Below, piece after piece: positions 37,413-46,867 of a DNA stretch of 64,000 bases. Source of the DNA: Roseicyclus sp. (GTDB lineage Bacteria; Pseudomonadota; Alphaproteobacteria; Rhodobacterales; Rhodobacteraceae). Both the position numbers and the translations under genes were made by a program. The notes below the pieces were generated by a model. The model was not told the origin of the DNA and made no database searches. It saw only the letters and a list, made by a program, of their open reading frames with translations. Positions within the stretch are counted from its first letter, which is position 1; each line of letters opens with the position of its first letter. Where the stretch lies: assembly GCA_018401965.1 (NCBI GenBank), contig JAGYJU010000013.1, positions 62,001-126,000 of the forward strand. The letters run 5' to 3'.

Positions 37413-38353
37413 GCGAAATTCTCCCGTCCGATGTAGCCAAGCCGGATGCGTTCCGAAATCAGGTCGATGATCGTGACCATCAGCACGACAAGGATCAGCA
37501 CCGCCATGACCCGGTCATCGGAATAGAACGAGATGACTCGGTTCAATTCCTGCCCGATGCCGCCCGCGCCCACGAACCCGATGATCGAGGAGGCGCGCAC
37601 GTTGATCTCGAAGCGCAACAACGCATAGCTGAAGAAGTTCGGCGCCACCTGCGGCACGACCCCGTACATCATCTTTTGCGCCCAGGTGCCGCCGACCGCC
37701 GTGATCCCCTCGACGGGGCGGGACGATGCGTTCTCATTAACCTCGGCAAACAACTTGCCCAGCGCGCCCATGGTATGGATCGCGATGGCCAGAACGCCCG
37801 CAAGCGGGCCGATGCCGATCATGAACACGAACACCAGCGCCATCAGGATTTCCGGGATGCCCCGGCAGATTTCCAGAAACCGCCGCGAAATCCAGAACAC
37901 CCACGAATTCGGCGCAAGGTTCGCCGCCGCCGGAAAGCTCAGCACAAAGGCCACGCCAGCCCCGATCAGCGACGCTGTCATCGCCATCAGGATGGTTTCC
38001 CACAGCAAGGTCATGTAGGTCCAGAAATCGGTGTACCAGAAGGTCAGCGAGCCGGGCACCGCCCGCCCGTCTTCGCCCCGGCCCTCGAACAGCATGTTCC
38101 ATTGCAGGTCCGGCGTGATCGTGCCGAAATATTCGAAAATGCGCGGCACGCCCTCGGCCAGCCGCTCCGGGTAGAAGCGGCTCACCCAGACCGACAGCAC
38201 GAGGCAGACGGCAAAGATCGCCAGCGCCAGAATGTTCCACATCCGCTTGGACGCGCGCAGTTCCGCGCGGTGCCGCTCGAAGATGCTGACGGCATCGCGC
38301 GGCGGTTCACCCGCTGCGGGGGCCGCCCCGCCCAACGTGGGGGTATAGGTCAT
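37409..38353 (-). CDS. phnE: Phosphonate ABC transporter permease PhnE (first)
   Basis: A 314-residue permease with a cytoplasmic N-terminal extension, six membrane segments, the EAA loop NENASSRPVEGITAVGGTWA and the end motif FEINVRASSIIGFVGAGGIG. Typical of split PhnE1/PhnE2 systems in alphaproteobacteria. It begins 12 bases after phnC. Confidence 0.9.
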   Translation of the reverse strand: MTYTPTLGGAAPAAGEPPRDAVSIFERHRAELRASKRMWNILALAIFAVCLVLSVWVSRFYPERLAEGVPRIFEYFGTITPDLQWNMLFEGRGEDGRAVPGSLTFWYTDFWTYMTLLWETILMAMTASLIGAGVAFVLSFPAAANLAPNSWVFWISRRFLEICRGIPEILMALVFVFMIGIGPLAGVLAIAIHTMGALGKLFAEVNENASSRPVEGITAVGGTWAQKMMYGVVPQVAPNFFSYALLRFEINVRASSIIGFVGAGGIGQELNRVISFYSDDRVMAVLILVVLMVTIIDLISERIRLGYIGRENFA

Positions 38354-38365
38354 GCGCCCGCCCCC

Positions 38366-39178
38366 TCAGGCCGGAACGCGGGAAGCGGCCATCGGCGCCC
38401 CCAGCGAAGTGGATGTCGCAGCCTCGTTGAACGCTTCGTCTGCTTCCGCGCCGTAGATTTCGCGCGCCATGTCGGTCGTCAGCAGATCGGGTGTGCCGTC
38501 GAACACGACCTTGCCGCCCTGCATGCCGATGATCCGGTCACAGTAGTTGCGGGCGGTATCCAGCGTGTGCAGGTTGCAGATCACGGTGATGCCGTCCTGC
38601 CGGTTGATGTCGCGCAGCGCGTCCATCACGATCTTGGCGTTCATCGGGTCGAGCGAGGCGATGGGTTCGTCCGCCAGCAGGATCTTTGGTTCCTGCGCCA
38701 GCGCGCGGGCAATCGCCACCCGCTGCTGCTGACCGCCCGAAAGCGTCTCGGCCCGCTGCAGCGCAGTATGCGCCATGCCCAGACGATCGAGCGCCTGAAT
38801 GGCAAAGGCCCGCTCGCGCTGGGTAAAGACCTGCGCCATCGCCCGCCAGGACGGCAGGTCGTACAGCCGCCCGGTCATCACATTGGTGATCACGTCAAGC
38901 CGACCGACAAGGTTGAACTGCTGAAAGATCATCGCGCAATCGGACCGCCAGGCGCGCAGCTCGCGCCCCTTGAGCGCGGCGATGTCCGCGTCCCCGAACA
39001 GGATCTGCCCCTCGGACGGGTCGATCAAGCGGTTGAGCAGCCGCAAAAGCGTCGATTTGCCCGCCCCCGACCGGCCGATGATGCCGACCATCTGGCCATC
39101 GGGGATCTCCAGATTGGCGTTGTTCACGGCCAGATTTTCGCCGAACCGGCGGGTCAATTTTTGAAGTTTCAGCATCAT
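38366..39178 (-). CDS. phnC: Phosphonate ABC transporter ATP-binding protein PhnC
   Basis: A 270-residue ATPase: Walker [10 protein letters not shown] at about residues 37-45, signature [15 protein letters not shown], Walker B with [12 protein letters not shown], and the switch histidine in NLHTLD. Two adjacent ATGs (39178 and 39175) are possible starts; a longer frame upstream is not needed. A hairpin separates it from phnD. Confidence 0.92.
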   Translation of the reverse strand: MMLKLQKLTRRFGENLAVNNANLEIPDGQMVGIIGRSGAGKSTLLRLLNRLIDPSEGQILFGDADIAALKGRELRAWRSDCAMIFQQFNLVGRLDVITNVMTGRLYDLPSWRAMAQVFTQRERAFAIQALDRLGMAHTALQRAETLSGGQQQRVAIARALAQEPKILLADEPIASLDPMNAKIVMDALRDINRQDGITVICNLHTLDTARNYCDRIIGMQGGKVVFDGTPDLLTTDMAREIYGAEADEAFNEAATSTSLGAPMAASRVPA

Positions 39179-39230
39179 GATGCCCCTTTGCCTGCCTGAC
39201 GCCGCGCGGATGCCCGCGCTTGCAATGAAA

Positions 39231-39270
39231 ACACCGCGGGGCGCGCTCCTTGGATCGGGGCCCCGCGGTG
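39231..39270 (-). terminator. Hairpin between phnD and phnC
   Basis: A perfect 10-bp stem, CACCGCGGGG with CCCCGCGGTG, around a 20-base loop. On the minus strand it is followed by TTTTC. It lies 15 bases after the phnD stop and probably attenuates transcription into phnC. Confidence 0.6.
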
Positions 39271-39285
39271 GTCGTAAGGTTGGGT

Positions 39286-40209
39286 TCAGCGCGCTTCGGT
39301 CATCACTTCGCGCAGCGCGATCGTGCCTTCGTAAAAGGCGTGGTCGATCTCGACATAGCCGCCGTCGTCGCCACCCGCGGCCAGCGCGTAGCATTCGGGA
39401 TGCTCGGTCTGCATGCTCAGCAAGAACTCCATCAGCAGTGCTCGCGCTTCTTCGGGCAGGTCCTTGCGCATTACCGTCGGGCCGTTGGGGATGATGTCGG
39501 AGGTCCAGACGATGCGGATGTCGTTCATGTCGAGCAGGCCGTTGTCGACCATCCGGCGCAGGTTGCCGCGCGAGAAACCGTCGGAAAAGTCGCCCTGACC
39601 GGAAATCCAAGTCACAGCGGCGTCATACTGCTCGTTGAGCACCGCGACGACGGCCTGTTCGTGCCCGCCGCCAAAGCCGGTGGTGCCGAAATATTCAGCG
39701 TCGTTGATCCCCTGCAGCGCCAGTTGCCCGCGCGGGACCAGGTAGCCCGAGGTGGAATTGGGATCTGCATAGGCCAGGCTGCGGCCCTGCATGTCCTCGA
39801 GCGTTTCGATATCGCTGTCCGAGCGCACGACCATCACGGCATAATAGCCCAACGAGCCATCCAGCTGCGCGCGCGTCAGAACCGGCTCGACCGCTTCGGG
39901 ATCCTGCAGATGGATGCCGGCATAGGCGGCTGCACCCAGACCCGCCATTTGCAGCTGACCCGCCAGCAGGCCCTGCATCACGCCCGCGTAATCGGCAGCC
40001 GGGAACAGTTCGACCGGCACGTCCAGCACCTCGGAAATCAGCTCGCCGAAGCATTCGTTGCGGCGCAGCCGGTCGGATTCGTTTTCGCCGCCCAGAATGC
40101 CGATGTTGAAACTGCCCATCTGCGCGCGCCAGTCATCTTGCGCGAAAGCGGCGGTGGAGGTCAGGGCGGTAGCACCCATCACGAGGGCTGCAAGCGTGAT
40201 CTTGAACAT
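39286..40209 (-). CDS. phnD: Phosphonate ABC transporter binding protein PhnD (second copy)
   Basis: A 307-residue exported binding protein (signal [20 protein letters not shown], cleaved near AFAQ). Conserved PhnD features: [38 protein letters not shown] and [20 protein letters not shown]. It is a close tandem paralogue of the next gene. The ATG at 40209 is better spaced from GGGGAC than that at 40215. Confidence 0.9.
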   Translation of the reverse strand: MFKITLAALVMGATALTSTAAFAQDDWRAQMGSFNIGILGGENESDRLRRNECFGELISEVLDVPVELFPAADYAGVMQGLLAGQLQMAGLGAAAYAGIHLQDPEAVEPVLTRAQLDGSLGYYAVMVVRSDSDIETLEDMQGRSLAYADPNSTSGYLVPRGQLALQGINDAEYFGTTGFGGGHEQAVVAVLNEQYDAAVTWISGQGDFSDGFSRGNLRRMVDNGLLDMNDIRIVWTSDIIPNGPTVMRKDLPEEARALLMEFLLSMQTEHPECYALAAGGDDGGYVEIDHAFYEGTIALREVMTEAR

Positions 40210-40241
40210 GGTCATGTCCCCAGGTTTTTGCATGAAACGAG

Positions 40242-40265
40242 CAGGGCGGCCCCAAGGCCGCCCTG
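40242..40265 (-). terminator. Hairpin between the two phnD genes
   Basis: A perfect 10-bp stem, CAGGGCGGCC with GGCCGCCCTG, and a 4-base loop, located between the first phnD stop and the second phnD start. The following bases on the minus strand are CTCGTTT, a weak T tract, so partial termination or message protection is likely. Confidence 0.5.
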
Positions 40266-40280
40266 AAAGATTGCAGTGCG

Positions 40281-41198
40281 TCAGCGCGACTGGGTGGCTG
40301 CTTCGCGCATCGCCACGATGCCTTCGTAGAAGCTGTGATCCACAGGCACCCAGCCCTGCCCTTCGCCCATCGAGAACGAGGTGTAGCACTCCGGATCAGA
40401 CTCATGCTGGGTGGCCATGTAGTCATAGACGATCTGGCGGGCTTCTTCGGGCACGCCGTTGCGAATGACTGCGGGGCCGTTGGCGATCAGGCCCGAGGTC
40501 CAGATCACGCGCACGTCGTTCATGTCGAGCAGGCCATTGTTGACCATGGTGCGGAAGTTGCCGCGCGTGTAGCCGTCGGCATGTTCACCCTGCCCCGAGG
40601 TCCAGGTCACGCCGGCATCATACTGCTCGTTCAGCACCGCGATCACGGCCTGCTCGTGCCCGCCACCGAACCCGGTCTGCGAAAAGTAGTCGTCGTTGAT
40701 GCCCATCCGGCCCAGCTCGAATTGTGGCACAAGGTAGCCCGAGGTGGAATTCGCATCGGCATAGGCCAGGCTGCGGCCCTGCATGTCTTCCAGTGTGTGG
40801 ATGTCGCTGTCGGCGCGCACATACATCATGGCGACATAGCCCGTCGATCCGTCAGCTTCCGAGCCCACGAAGATCGGCTCGACCGCGTTGTTGTCCTGCA
40901 TGTAGATACCGGCATAGGCTGATGCGCCCAGCGTGGCGAAATCCAGCTGCTCGGCCAGCAGGCCCTGCATCACGCCGGCGTAATCAGCGGCGGGAAACAG
41001 CTGAACTTCGACGCCCAGACGCTCTTCCAGCGCGACGCGGAAGCATTCGTTGTTGCGCAGCCGGTCAGCTTCGTTTTCGCCGCCCAGCAGGCCGACACGA
41101 AACACGGGCAGGTCACCGCGCCAGTCCTGCGCGACAGCAGCGGTAGAGGTCAGCGCGGTGGCGCCGAGGATCAGGGCACAAAGCGTGGTCTTGAACAT
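40281..41198 (-). CDS. phnD: Phosphonate ABC transporter binding protein PhnD (first copy)
   Basis: A 305-residue exported binding protein with the same layout as the copy downstream ([59 protein letters not shown]). Signal peptide at residues 1-23. An AAAAGGA site precedes the ATG. It is the first gene of the transport unit and lies behind a Pho-box-like repeat at 41316-41333. The ligand pocket residues differ from the second copy, so the two may favour different phosphonates. Confidence 0.9.
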   Translation of the reverse strand: MFKTTLCALILGATALTSTAAVAQDWRGDLPVFRVGLLGGENEADRLRNNECFRVALEERLGVEVQLFPAADYAGVMQGLLAEQLDFATLGASAYAGIYMQDNNAVEPIFVGSEADGSTGYVAMMYVRADSDIHTLEDMQGRSLAYADANSTSGYLVPQFELGRMGINDDYFSQTGFGGGHEQAVIAVLNEQYDAGVTWTSGQGEHADGYTRGNFRTMVNNGLLDMNDVRVIWTSGLIANGPAVIRNGVPEEARQIVYDYMATQHESDPECYTSFSMGEGQGWVPVDHSFYEGIVAMREAATQSR

Positions 41199-41315
41199 CG
41201 AGATGGTCCTTTTGATGCGTCAATTGCCGCGAAAGCCAGCCATGCCGCAGCGCGGCACAGGCCTTCGTCACGGCAGAGGGCTAGGCGCGCTGTGTGATGT
41301 TGCGGTAATGGTTTG

Positions 41316-41333
41316 GTGATAAAATCATGACAG
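41316..41333 (-). promoter_or_regulatory. Pho-box candidate for the phnD operon
   Basis: Read on the minus strand, CTGTCAT-GATT-TTATCAC forms two heptamers on an 11-base period; the first is identical to the PhoB consensus half-site CTGTCAT. A weaker third heptamer, CCATTAC, follows in phase. It lies about 118 bases before phnD and suggests activation by PhoB under phosphate starvation. Confidence 0.65.
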
Positions 41334-41564
41334 TGCGCCAATCGCCTCACCCGCCACGGGAATCATCGATTCGCGCCACTCCCGACCCGGGAAACCACCG
41401 CCGCCCAACACCGACATTTGTGCGATTTGTTGGTAAAAAAGCCGCGCTTCCGGCCCGATTGGCACCACTGACAGCGCCCCGCGCGATTCGCTGGCCGTTG
41501 CAGGCCCGCCGGCGTGCCGCGCGCCGCCCCCGCCCGCCCGACACTGCCCGACCAAGGGCCATCA

Positions 41565-41582
41565 CGTCACAAAAGGATCACA
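41565..41582 (+). promoter_or_regulatory. Pho-box candidate for phnM
   Basis: CGTCACA-AAAG-GATCACA has two heptamers at an 11-base period, the PhoB box spacing, with the core TCACA in both. A possible -10 box, GATATT, starts 5 bases later (41588). It lies 65 bases before the phnM start. Confidence 0.5.
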
Positions 41583-41647
41583 TTAGGGATATTGGCGCGT
41601 TACATTTCGCGCATCCCAAGGGCGCCATCCGTAGGAGTATGCCCCAG

Positions 41648-42799
41648 ATGTTCGATACACGCCCCGCCGCCGCCGTGACCCTGTCCAACGCCCGCATCGT
41701 CACGCCGCAAGGCATCCGGGACGGCGCACTGACCCTCGACGGCGACCAGATTGCCGGGATCAGCACTGCGCGCGACGGGCTGGATCTTGGCGACGCCTTC
41801 CTGATCCCCGGCATCGTCGATCTGCACACCGACCATGTCGAGCGCCACACCCATCCGCGGGTGTCGGTGATCTGGCCCTTCCTGCCCGCGCTGATGGCGC
41901 ATGATGCGGTGGTGATTTCGGGCGGCACCACGACCGTTTTCGACAGCCTGTCGGTCGGCGCCTCGATGAAACGACCGGAACGGCGCGAAATCCTTGAACC
42001 GCTGATCGCTGCCCTGGCCGAGGGGCAGAAAGCGGGGGCATTTCGCGCCGAACACCTGCTGCACCTGCGCTGCGAAATCTCCGACCCGGCGACGATGGAC
42101 CTTGTCGATGCCACCATCGCCCATCCGTTGACCCGGCTGGTGTCGGTGATGGATCACACGCCCGGCGATCGCCAAAGCCCCGACATCGACCGCTGGTTCG
42201 CCCATATGATCCACGAGATGGAGGTGGACGAGGCGACGGGCCGCGACATGATGGATGACCTGTTTGATCGATCCCGCGCGCGCGGCGCCGAGGTACGCGC
42301 CCATGTCGTCGCCCGCGCCCGCGCCCATGCCCTGCCTATCATGAGCCATGATGACCGCAGCACGGATCACGTCGATCAGGCCGCGGCCGAAGGCATGGGC
42401 ATATCCGAATTCCCCACCACCCTGGTCGCAGCAAGACAGGCGCGCGACGCGAAGCTGTCGATCATCGCGGGGGCCCCGAATTACCTGCGCGGCGGGTCGC
42501 AATCGGGCAATGTCTCGGTCGCCGAACTGCTGAGCCATGGCCTCGTCGACGCGCTGGCCTCCGATTACATCCCGCGATCGCCGCTGGATGCGGCCTTCCG
42601 GCTCGCCGCCGACCCCGCCCTGCCCCATGACCTGCCTGCGGCGCTTGCCCTGGTGACCGATGCGCCGGCGCGGATGGCGGGGCTGACCGACCGGGGCCGG
42701 ATCGAACCGGGCCTGCGCGCCGATCTGGCCGCGATCCGCCTGGTCGACGGGCAACCCGTGGTGCAGGCGGTGTGGCGCGCGGGCAAACAGGTGTTTTGA
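41648..42799 (+). CDS. phnM: PhnM-family alpha-D-ribose 1-methylphosphonate 5-triphosphate diphosphatase
   Basis: A 383-residue metal-dependent amidohydrolase. Metal-binding motifs: VDLHTDHVERHTHPR at about residues 55-69, HLRCEI, MDHTPGDRQ, SHDDRS and SDYIPRSPLDAAF. PhnM removes pyrophosphate from the triphosphate made by PhnGHIL before C-P cleavage. The motif reads HTDHVERH where canonical PhnM has HTDNLE-H. Start 41648 is preferred because AGGAG (41633-41637) is 10 bases upstream; 41639 is too close to it. Confidence 0.88.
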   Translation: MFDTRPAAAVTLSNARIVTPQGIRDGALTLDGDQIAGISTARDGLDLGDAFLIPGIVDLHTDHVERHTHPRVSVIWPFLPALMAHDAVVISGGTTTVFDSLSVGASMKRPERREILEPLIAALAEGQKAGAFRAEHLLHLRCEISDPATMDLVDATIAHPLTRLVSVMDHTPGDRQSPDIDRWFAHMIHEMEVDEATGRDMMDDLFDRSRARGAEVRAHVVARARAHALPIMSHDDRSTDHVDQAAAEGMGISEFPTTLVAARQARDAKLSIIAGAPNYLRGGSQSGNVSVAELLSHGLVDALASDYIPRSPLDAAFRLAADPALPHDLPAALALVTDAPARMAGLTDRGRIEPGLRADLAAIRLVDGQPVVQAVWRAGKQVF

Positions 42800-42809
42800 A
42801 ACAGGTGTC

Positions 42810-43647
42810 ATGATGCAACCCATCCAGATCGGCGCGGCGCTCATGGTGGCCGACCTTCCCGCCTACCGCGACTGGCTGATCGCGGGCCAACGCGATCTCG
42901 AGCTGCAGGATTTCCTGATCCCCGAGGTCTTGTTGGGCGATTGGCAGGCTCGCGTGGCCGAGGCGCGGCGCGCTCTGGACGGCTTTACCGGGCGGCTTGG
43001 CATTCATGGCCCCTTCTACAACTTGGCCCTCGATACGTCCGACCCGGAAATTGCACCGATCGTCGCGCGCCGCTTCGTGACAGGCGTCGCCGCCGCCGCT
43101 GCCCTTGGCGCGACGCAGATGGTGATCCATTCCCCCTATACCACCTGGGATTGGTTCAATTTCGGCAACAATCCCGCAACCCCTGCCCGCGCTTCTGGCG
43201 CAGAGCGCAAGATCGAAAAGACCCAGGCGATCCTCAGGAGATGCCGTCGCCCGCGCCGAGGCCGAAGGCGTGACGCTGGTGATCGAGAATATCGAAGACA
43301 TCGATCCCGCCCATCGCCGCCTTCTGGCGCAAAGCTTCGGCTCGGATGCCGTGCGCCTGTCGATCGACACCGGGCATGCCCATTACGCCCATCACGCCAC
43401 CGGCGCGCCGCCGGTCGATTACTTCGTCACCGATGCGGGCGCGTGGCTTGCCCATGTGCATCTGCAAGATGCCGATGGCTTTGCCGACCGCCACTGGCCG
43501 CCGGGGCGCGGCACGGTCAACTGGCACGCGGTCTTTGCCGCCATCGCGGCCCTGCCGCAGCGCCCGCACCTGGTGCTGGAACTGCGCCATGCCGCCGATA
43601 TCCCGGCGGCCATGACCTACCTGGAGCGTGAAGGCCTTGCCTGCTGA
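42810..43647 (+). CDS. Sugar-phosphate isomerase/epimerase-like TIM-barrel protein (frame break)
   Basis: Begins MMQPIQIGAALMVADLPAYR with a xylose-isomerase-like barrel (LGIHGPFYNLALDTSDPEI; MVIHSPYTTWDWFNFGNNP). The frame is lost near 43231-43243 at ATCCTCAGGAGATG. The second half resumes in the +1 frame as DAVARAEAEGVTLVIENIED, SIDTGHAHYAHH and VHLQDADGFADRHWPPGRG, with the barrel's metal ligands. The break is one extra base or two missing ones. Full length about 278 residues. It directly follows phnM, 10 bases away, so it probably acts on a sugar product of phosphonate breakdown. Confidence 0.68.
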
Positions 43648-43774
43648 CACCAGCGGCCTGTCGTTTCACCTTTCCCAAAATACGCAATCCCGCCCTGCGC
43701 CGCCATGCCAAGCATCGCGGCGCGGCGCGGCCAAGCGCTGGCTGGGGCTCGATGCCCCGGCCGGCCCTGCCCCC

Positions 43775-44918
43775 TCACGCCACCCGCGCGCCCATGGCCC
43801 AGACCCCGCGCAAGACCGGCACCCCGTCCAGCTGCCGAAACCGGATCACATCGGCGCGCATCCCTTCGGCCAGCACACCCCGATCCGACATCCCCGCCGC
43901 ACGCGCGGGGGCGGCGCTGACGGTCGCGATGGCGCGCGGCAGATCGCCCCACAGATCGCCCAAAAGACAGGCCGCATAGAGCAACGACGCCGGAACGTAA
44001 TCGGACGACACGATATCCAGCAGCCCCGCCTTGGCCAGCGCCATGGCCGAGACATTGCCCGAATGGGACCCGCCCCGCACCAGGTTGGGCGCACCCATCA
44101 TCACCGCGATGCCGTGCTGCCGGCAGGCGCGCGCGGCCTCCTCGGTCGTGGGAAATTCCGCCAGCGCGATGCCGTGCTCGGCCGATCGCACCACATGAGC
44201 CAGCGTTGTGTCATCATGGCTGGCCAGCACGGCGCCGAACCGCTGCGCGGCCTCTACCGTTGCCGCCTCATGCCCGTCGCGCACCGCATCGCCCAACGCC
44301 GTGCGGGCACGGACATGGTCCTGGAACACCTCTTCCGACAACCCGTGCTTGCCTTTCATGTAGGTGGCGTATTGCCCGATATCGGCAAACTGGCGCTGCC
44401 CCGGCGTGTGGTCCATCAGGCTGACGATGCCGATCCGGTCCTCTGGCCCGAATTGCGCCAGTTCCTCGGCAAGGGTCTGCGAACAGATCTCGGCGCGCAG
44501 GTGGATGTGGTGGCTGATCTTGAGCGCGCCGCTGGCGCGCATCGCCAGCAATTCATCGGCCAGCGCGCGGGCATAGCGAGCAAAGCCCACCCCGGTGCTT
44601 TCGATCGAGCCCACCCGGATCGCATCGAAAACCGTGGTGATGCCGCAGCCCGCCAGTTCCGCGTCATGGGCGGCGATGGCGGGCTTGTGCGGCCAATAGG
44701 CCGAGGGGCGCGGGCGGATGTGCCGCTCCAGGTTGTCGGTGTGCAATTCCACCAGCCCCGGCGCGACGATATCGCCCCCGCAATCGACCGCCCCGCATGG
44801 GCACCGCGGCCCCGCCCGCGATCTCGACGATCGCGCCGCCCTGCAGCGTGATCCGGCCCGTCATCTCGCCCTCGGGCAGGATCAATCGGGCATTGGCAAG
44901 CGTCAGCGTATCAGACAT
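43775..44918 (-). CDS. phnM: PhnM-family diphosphatase, second copy (frame break near the start)
   Basis: The main frame holds the canonical VELHTDNLERHIRPRPSAYW, MDHTPGQRQFADIGQYATYM and SHDDTTLAHVVRSAEHGIAL. The N-terminal 40 residues (MSDTLTLANARLILPEGEM, then GGAIVEIAGGAAVP) lie in another frame. Dropping one base from the four-base G run at 44791-44794 (minus strand) joins them as AVDCGGDIVAPGLVELHT. The full product is about 380 residues. The motif is the usual PhnM one, so this may be the true C-P lyase pathway enzyme. It diverges from DUF1045. Confidence 0.78.
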
Positions 44919-44964
44919 CACGATGGCATCCTTGGGCATGTCGGTCTCGGAAAGGACAGATAAG

Positions 44965-45651
44965 ATGGACGGGTTCAAGCGCTTTGGTCTCTACATGGTG
45001 CCCGAAGGGGCGCTCTATCGCGCGGGCGCAGACTGGCTGGGCTGGGACAGCGTGGCGGGCAAAGCCACCATGCCGCCCGATCTGCCCGGGCTGCCGGACC
45101 GCGCGGGAGCGCTGACCGCGACACCGCGCAAATACGGGCTGCATGGCACGATCAAGCCGCCCTTCCGGCTGATGCAGGGCATGGATGCCACGGGTCTGGC
45201 CAGCGCCGCACAGGCGTTTTGCGCGAGCCGCGCGCCGGTCACCCTCCCGCGTCTTGTCCTGCGACGCCTTGGCGGGTTCATCGCCATCGTGCCGCACATG
45301 CCCTCGGCCGATCTGGCCGATCTGGCGGGGGCTTGCGTGACATCGCTCGATGCATTCCGCGCCCCCCCCACCGAGACAGAGCTGGCGCGGCGGCGCGCAT
45401 CCAAACTCTCCGACCGGCAAGAGGCGCTTCTGACCCGCTGGGGCTACCCCTATGTGCGCGAGGAATTCCGCTTTCACATCACCCTCACCGGCAATCTGCC
45501 CCAAGATCAGGCCGAGGCGGCGCTGGCTGTCTTGTCGGATCATTTCGCGCCGCATCTGGCCGGGCCGATCAGCATCGACAGCCTGTGCCTGATGGGCGAA
45601 GATAACGCCGGCATGTTTCACCTCCTCCACCGCTACCGGCTGTCGGGGTAA
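44965..45651 (+). CDS. DUF1045 phosphonate-associated protein
   Basis: A 228-residue protein of the phosphonate-linked DUF1045 family, 2H phosphoesterase-like: the two HxT motifs are YGLHGTIKPPF (about residue 64) and FRFHITLTG (about 173). Found beside phnN and phnM in many alphaproteobacteria; its reaction may involve the cyclic ribose phosphate product. An AAAGGA site precedes the ATG. Its 3' end overlaps phnN by 19 bases, tail to tail. Confidence 0.82.
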   Translation: MDGFKRFGLYMVPEGALYRAGADWLGWDSVAGKATMPPDLPGLPDRAGALTATPRKYGLHGTIKPPFRLMQGMDATGLASAAQAFCASRAPVTLPRLVLRRLGGFIAIVPHMPSADLADLAGACVTSLDAFRAPPTETELARRRASKLSDRQEALLTRWGYPYVREEFRFHITLTGNLPQDQAEAALAVLSDHFAPHLAGPISIDSLCLMGEDNAGMFHLLHRYRLSG

Positions 45652-46178
45652 AGCGATGCCAGCGCGGCCTTGACGGCACGATCAAGCGTGGTGGAATTGT
45701 CGATCTCGGTGATCGTCAACCCCTCGGGAAAGGGCGCCACGGCGCGTGACAGGCGGCGGGCGATTTCCGGCTTGCTTTCGCGCCCCCGTGCCGCCAGCCG
45801 CGCCGCCAGCACATCTGGCCTCGTGGTGATATGCAGCACATGCAGGCGGTCAAACACCAGCGCCGCGCGGCCCAGCATCCCCCGCGACAGGTTCGCAAGC
45901 ACGTCCTGCCCCCGGTCCAGCACGCCAAGAACCTCGCGCGGGATGCCGTAGCACAGCCCATGTGCTTGCCAATGCAGGGCGAAATCGCCCCCCGCCGCGC
46001 GGGCCGCGAACAGGGCGGGCGTGACGCCCTCGAAATCTTCGCCGCCCGCGCTTTCGGGGCGCGTGATCACGCGGCGCACCCGCTGCAGATCGGGGCGCAG
46101 GGCGCAGATGCCCTCCATCACGCTGTCCTTGCCGACGCCCGAGGGCCCGACCACGGCGATGAAGCGCCCCGCCGTCAT
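45633..46178 (-). CDS. phnN: Ribose 1,5-bisphosphate phosphokinase PhnN
   Basis: A 181-residue guanylate-kinase-fold enzyme with the P-loop GPSGVGKDS at about residues 11-19 and RRVITRPESAGGEDFEGVT. PhnN phosphorylates ribose 1,5-bisphosphate to PRPP, returning carbon from the C-P lyase pathway to nucleotide synthesis. Its ATG overlaps the phnL stop by 4 bases; it is the final gene of phnGHIJKLN. Confidence 0.9.
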   Translation of the reverse strand: MTAGRFIAVVGPSGVGKDSVMEGICALRPDLQRVRRVITRPESAGGEDFEGVTPALFAARAAGGDFALHWQAHGLCYGIPREVLGVLDRGQDVLANLSRGMLGRAALVFDRLHVLHITTRPDVLAARLAARGRESKPEIARRLSRAVAPFPEGLTITEIDNSTTLDRAVKAALASLYPDSR

Positions 46179-46855
46179 GAAAGACCCGGCGTGAAGGCCG
46201 CCACGTCGATCTCGCGGTCGGCCACCCGGGCGCGCGCCTCCAGGTCGTGGAAAATGCCCACGATCGCCGCGCCGCCCGCCTTGGCCTCTTCGATCAGCGA
46301 CAGGACGGTTTCGCGGTTGGTGGCATCCAGGCTGGCCGTCGGCTCATCCAGCAACAGCGCCGGGTAGCGATGGGCAAAGCCGCGCGCGATGTTCACGCGC
46401 TGCTGTTCGCCGCCCGAAAAGGTGGTGGGCGACAGCGCCCAAAGCCGCTCGGGAATGCGCAGCCTGGTCAAGAGGTCGCGCGCGCGCGCCAGCGCCACAT
46501 CTTCGCGCTGGCCCAAGGCCAGCAAGGGCTCCGCCACAACCTCGATCGTGGGCACACGCGGCACCACGCGCAGGAACTGGCTGACATAGCCCAGCGTTTC
46601 GCGCCGCAGCGCCAGGATCTCCCGCGGCTCGGCGCGGGTGATGTCCAGCCCGCCGATGCGCACAGCACCGCCTTGCGCAAGGTAATTGCCGTAAAGAATG
46701 CGCATGACGGTGGATTTTCCCGCCCCGCTTTCGCCGGTCAGCGCCACGCATTCGCCGGGCGCCACTTCAAAGCCCGCGCCCGCGATCACCGGGATGACCG
46801 CGCCGCCCTGGTTGTGGAGCGTGAAATTCTTGGCCAGGTTTTCAACATGGATCAT
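46175..46855 (-). CDS. phnL: C-P lyase ABC-type protein PhnL
   Basis: A 226-residue ABC ATPase-like protein with Walker A GESGAGKST at about residues 39-47, signature FSGGEQQRVNIARGF and DEPTASLDATN. PhnL supports the PhnGHIL step that forms ribose 1-methylphosphonate 5-triphosphate. It follows phnK by 12 bases. Confidence 0.9.
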   Translation of the reverse strand: MIHVENLAKNFTLHNQGGAVIPVIAGAGFEVAPGECVALTGESGAGKSTVMRILYGNYLAQGGAVRIGGLDITRAEPREILALRRETLGYVSQFLRVVPRVPTIEVVAEPLLALGQREDVALARARDLLTRLRIPERLWALSPTTFSGGEQQRVNIARGFAHRYPALLLDEPTASLDATNRETVLSLIEEAKAGGAAIVGIFHDLEARARVADREIDVAAFTPGLS

Positions 46856-46867
46856 GGGGGGGGTCCC

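Larger units (their letters stand above)
41199..41647. other. Divergent phnD/phnM regulatory region
   Basis: About 450 bases with no convincing gene lie between phnD (minus) and phnM (plus). An open frame extends phnM upstream to 41327, but its product here is low-complexity and has no start site. The region contains two separate Pho-box-like direct repeats, one for each direction. Confidence 0.7.
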
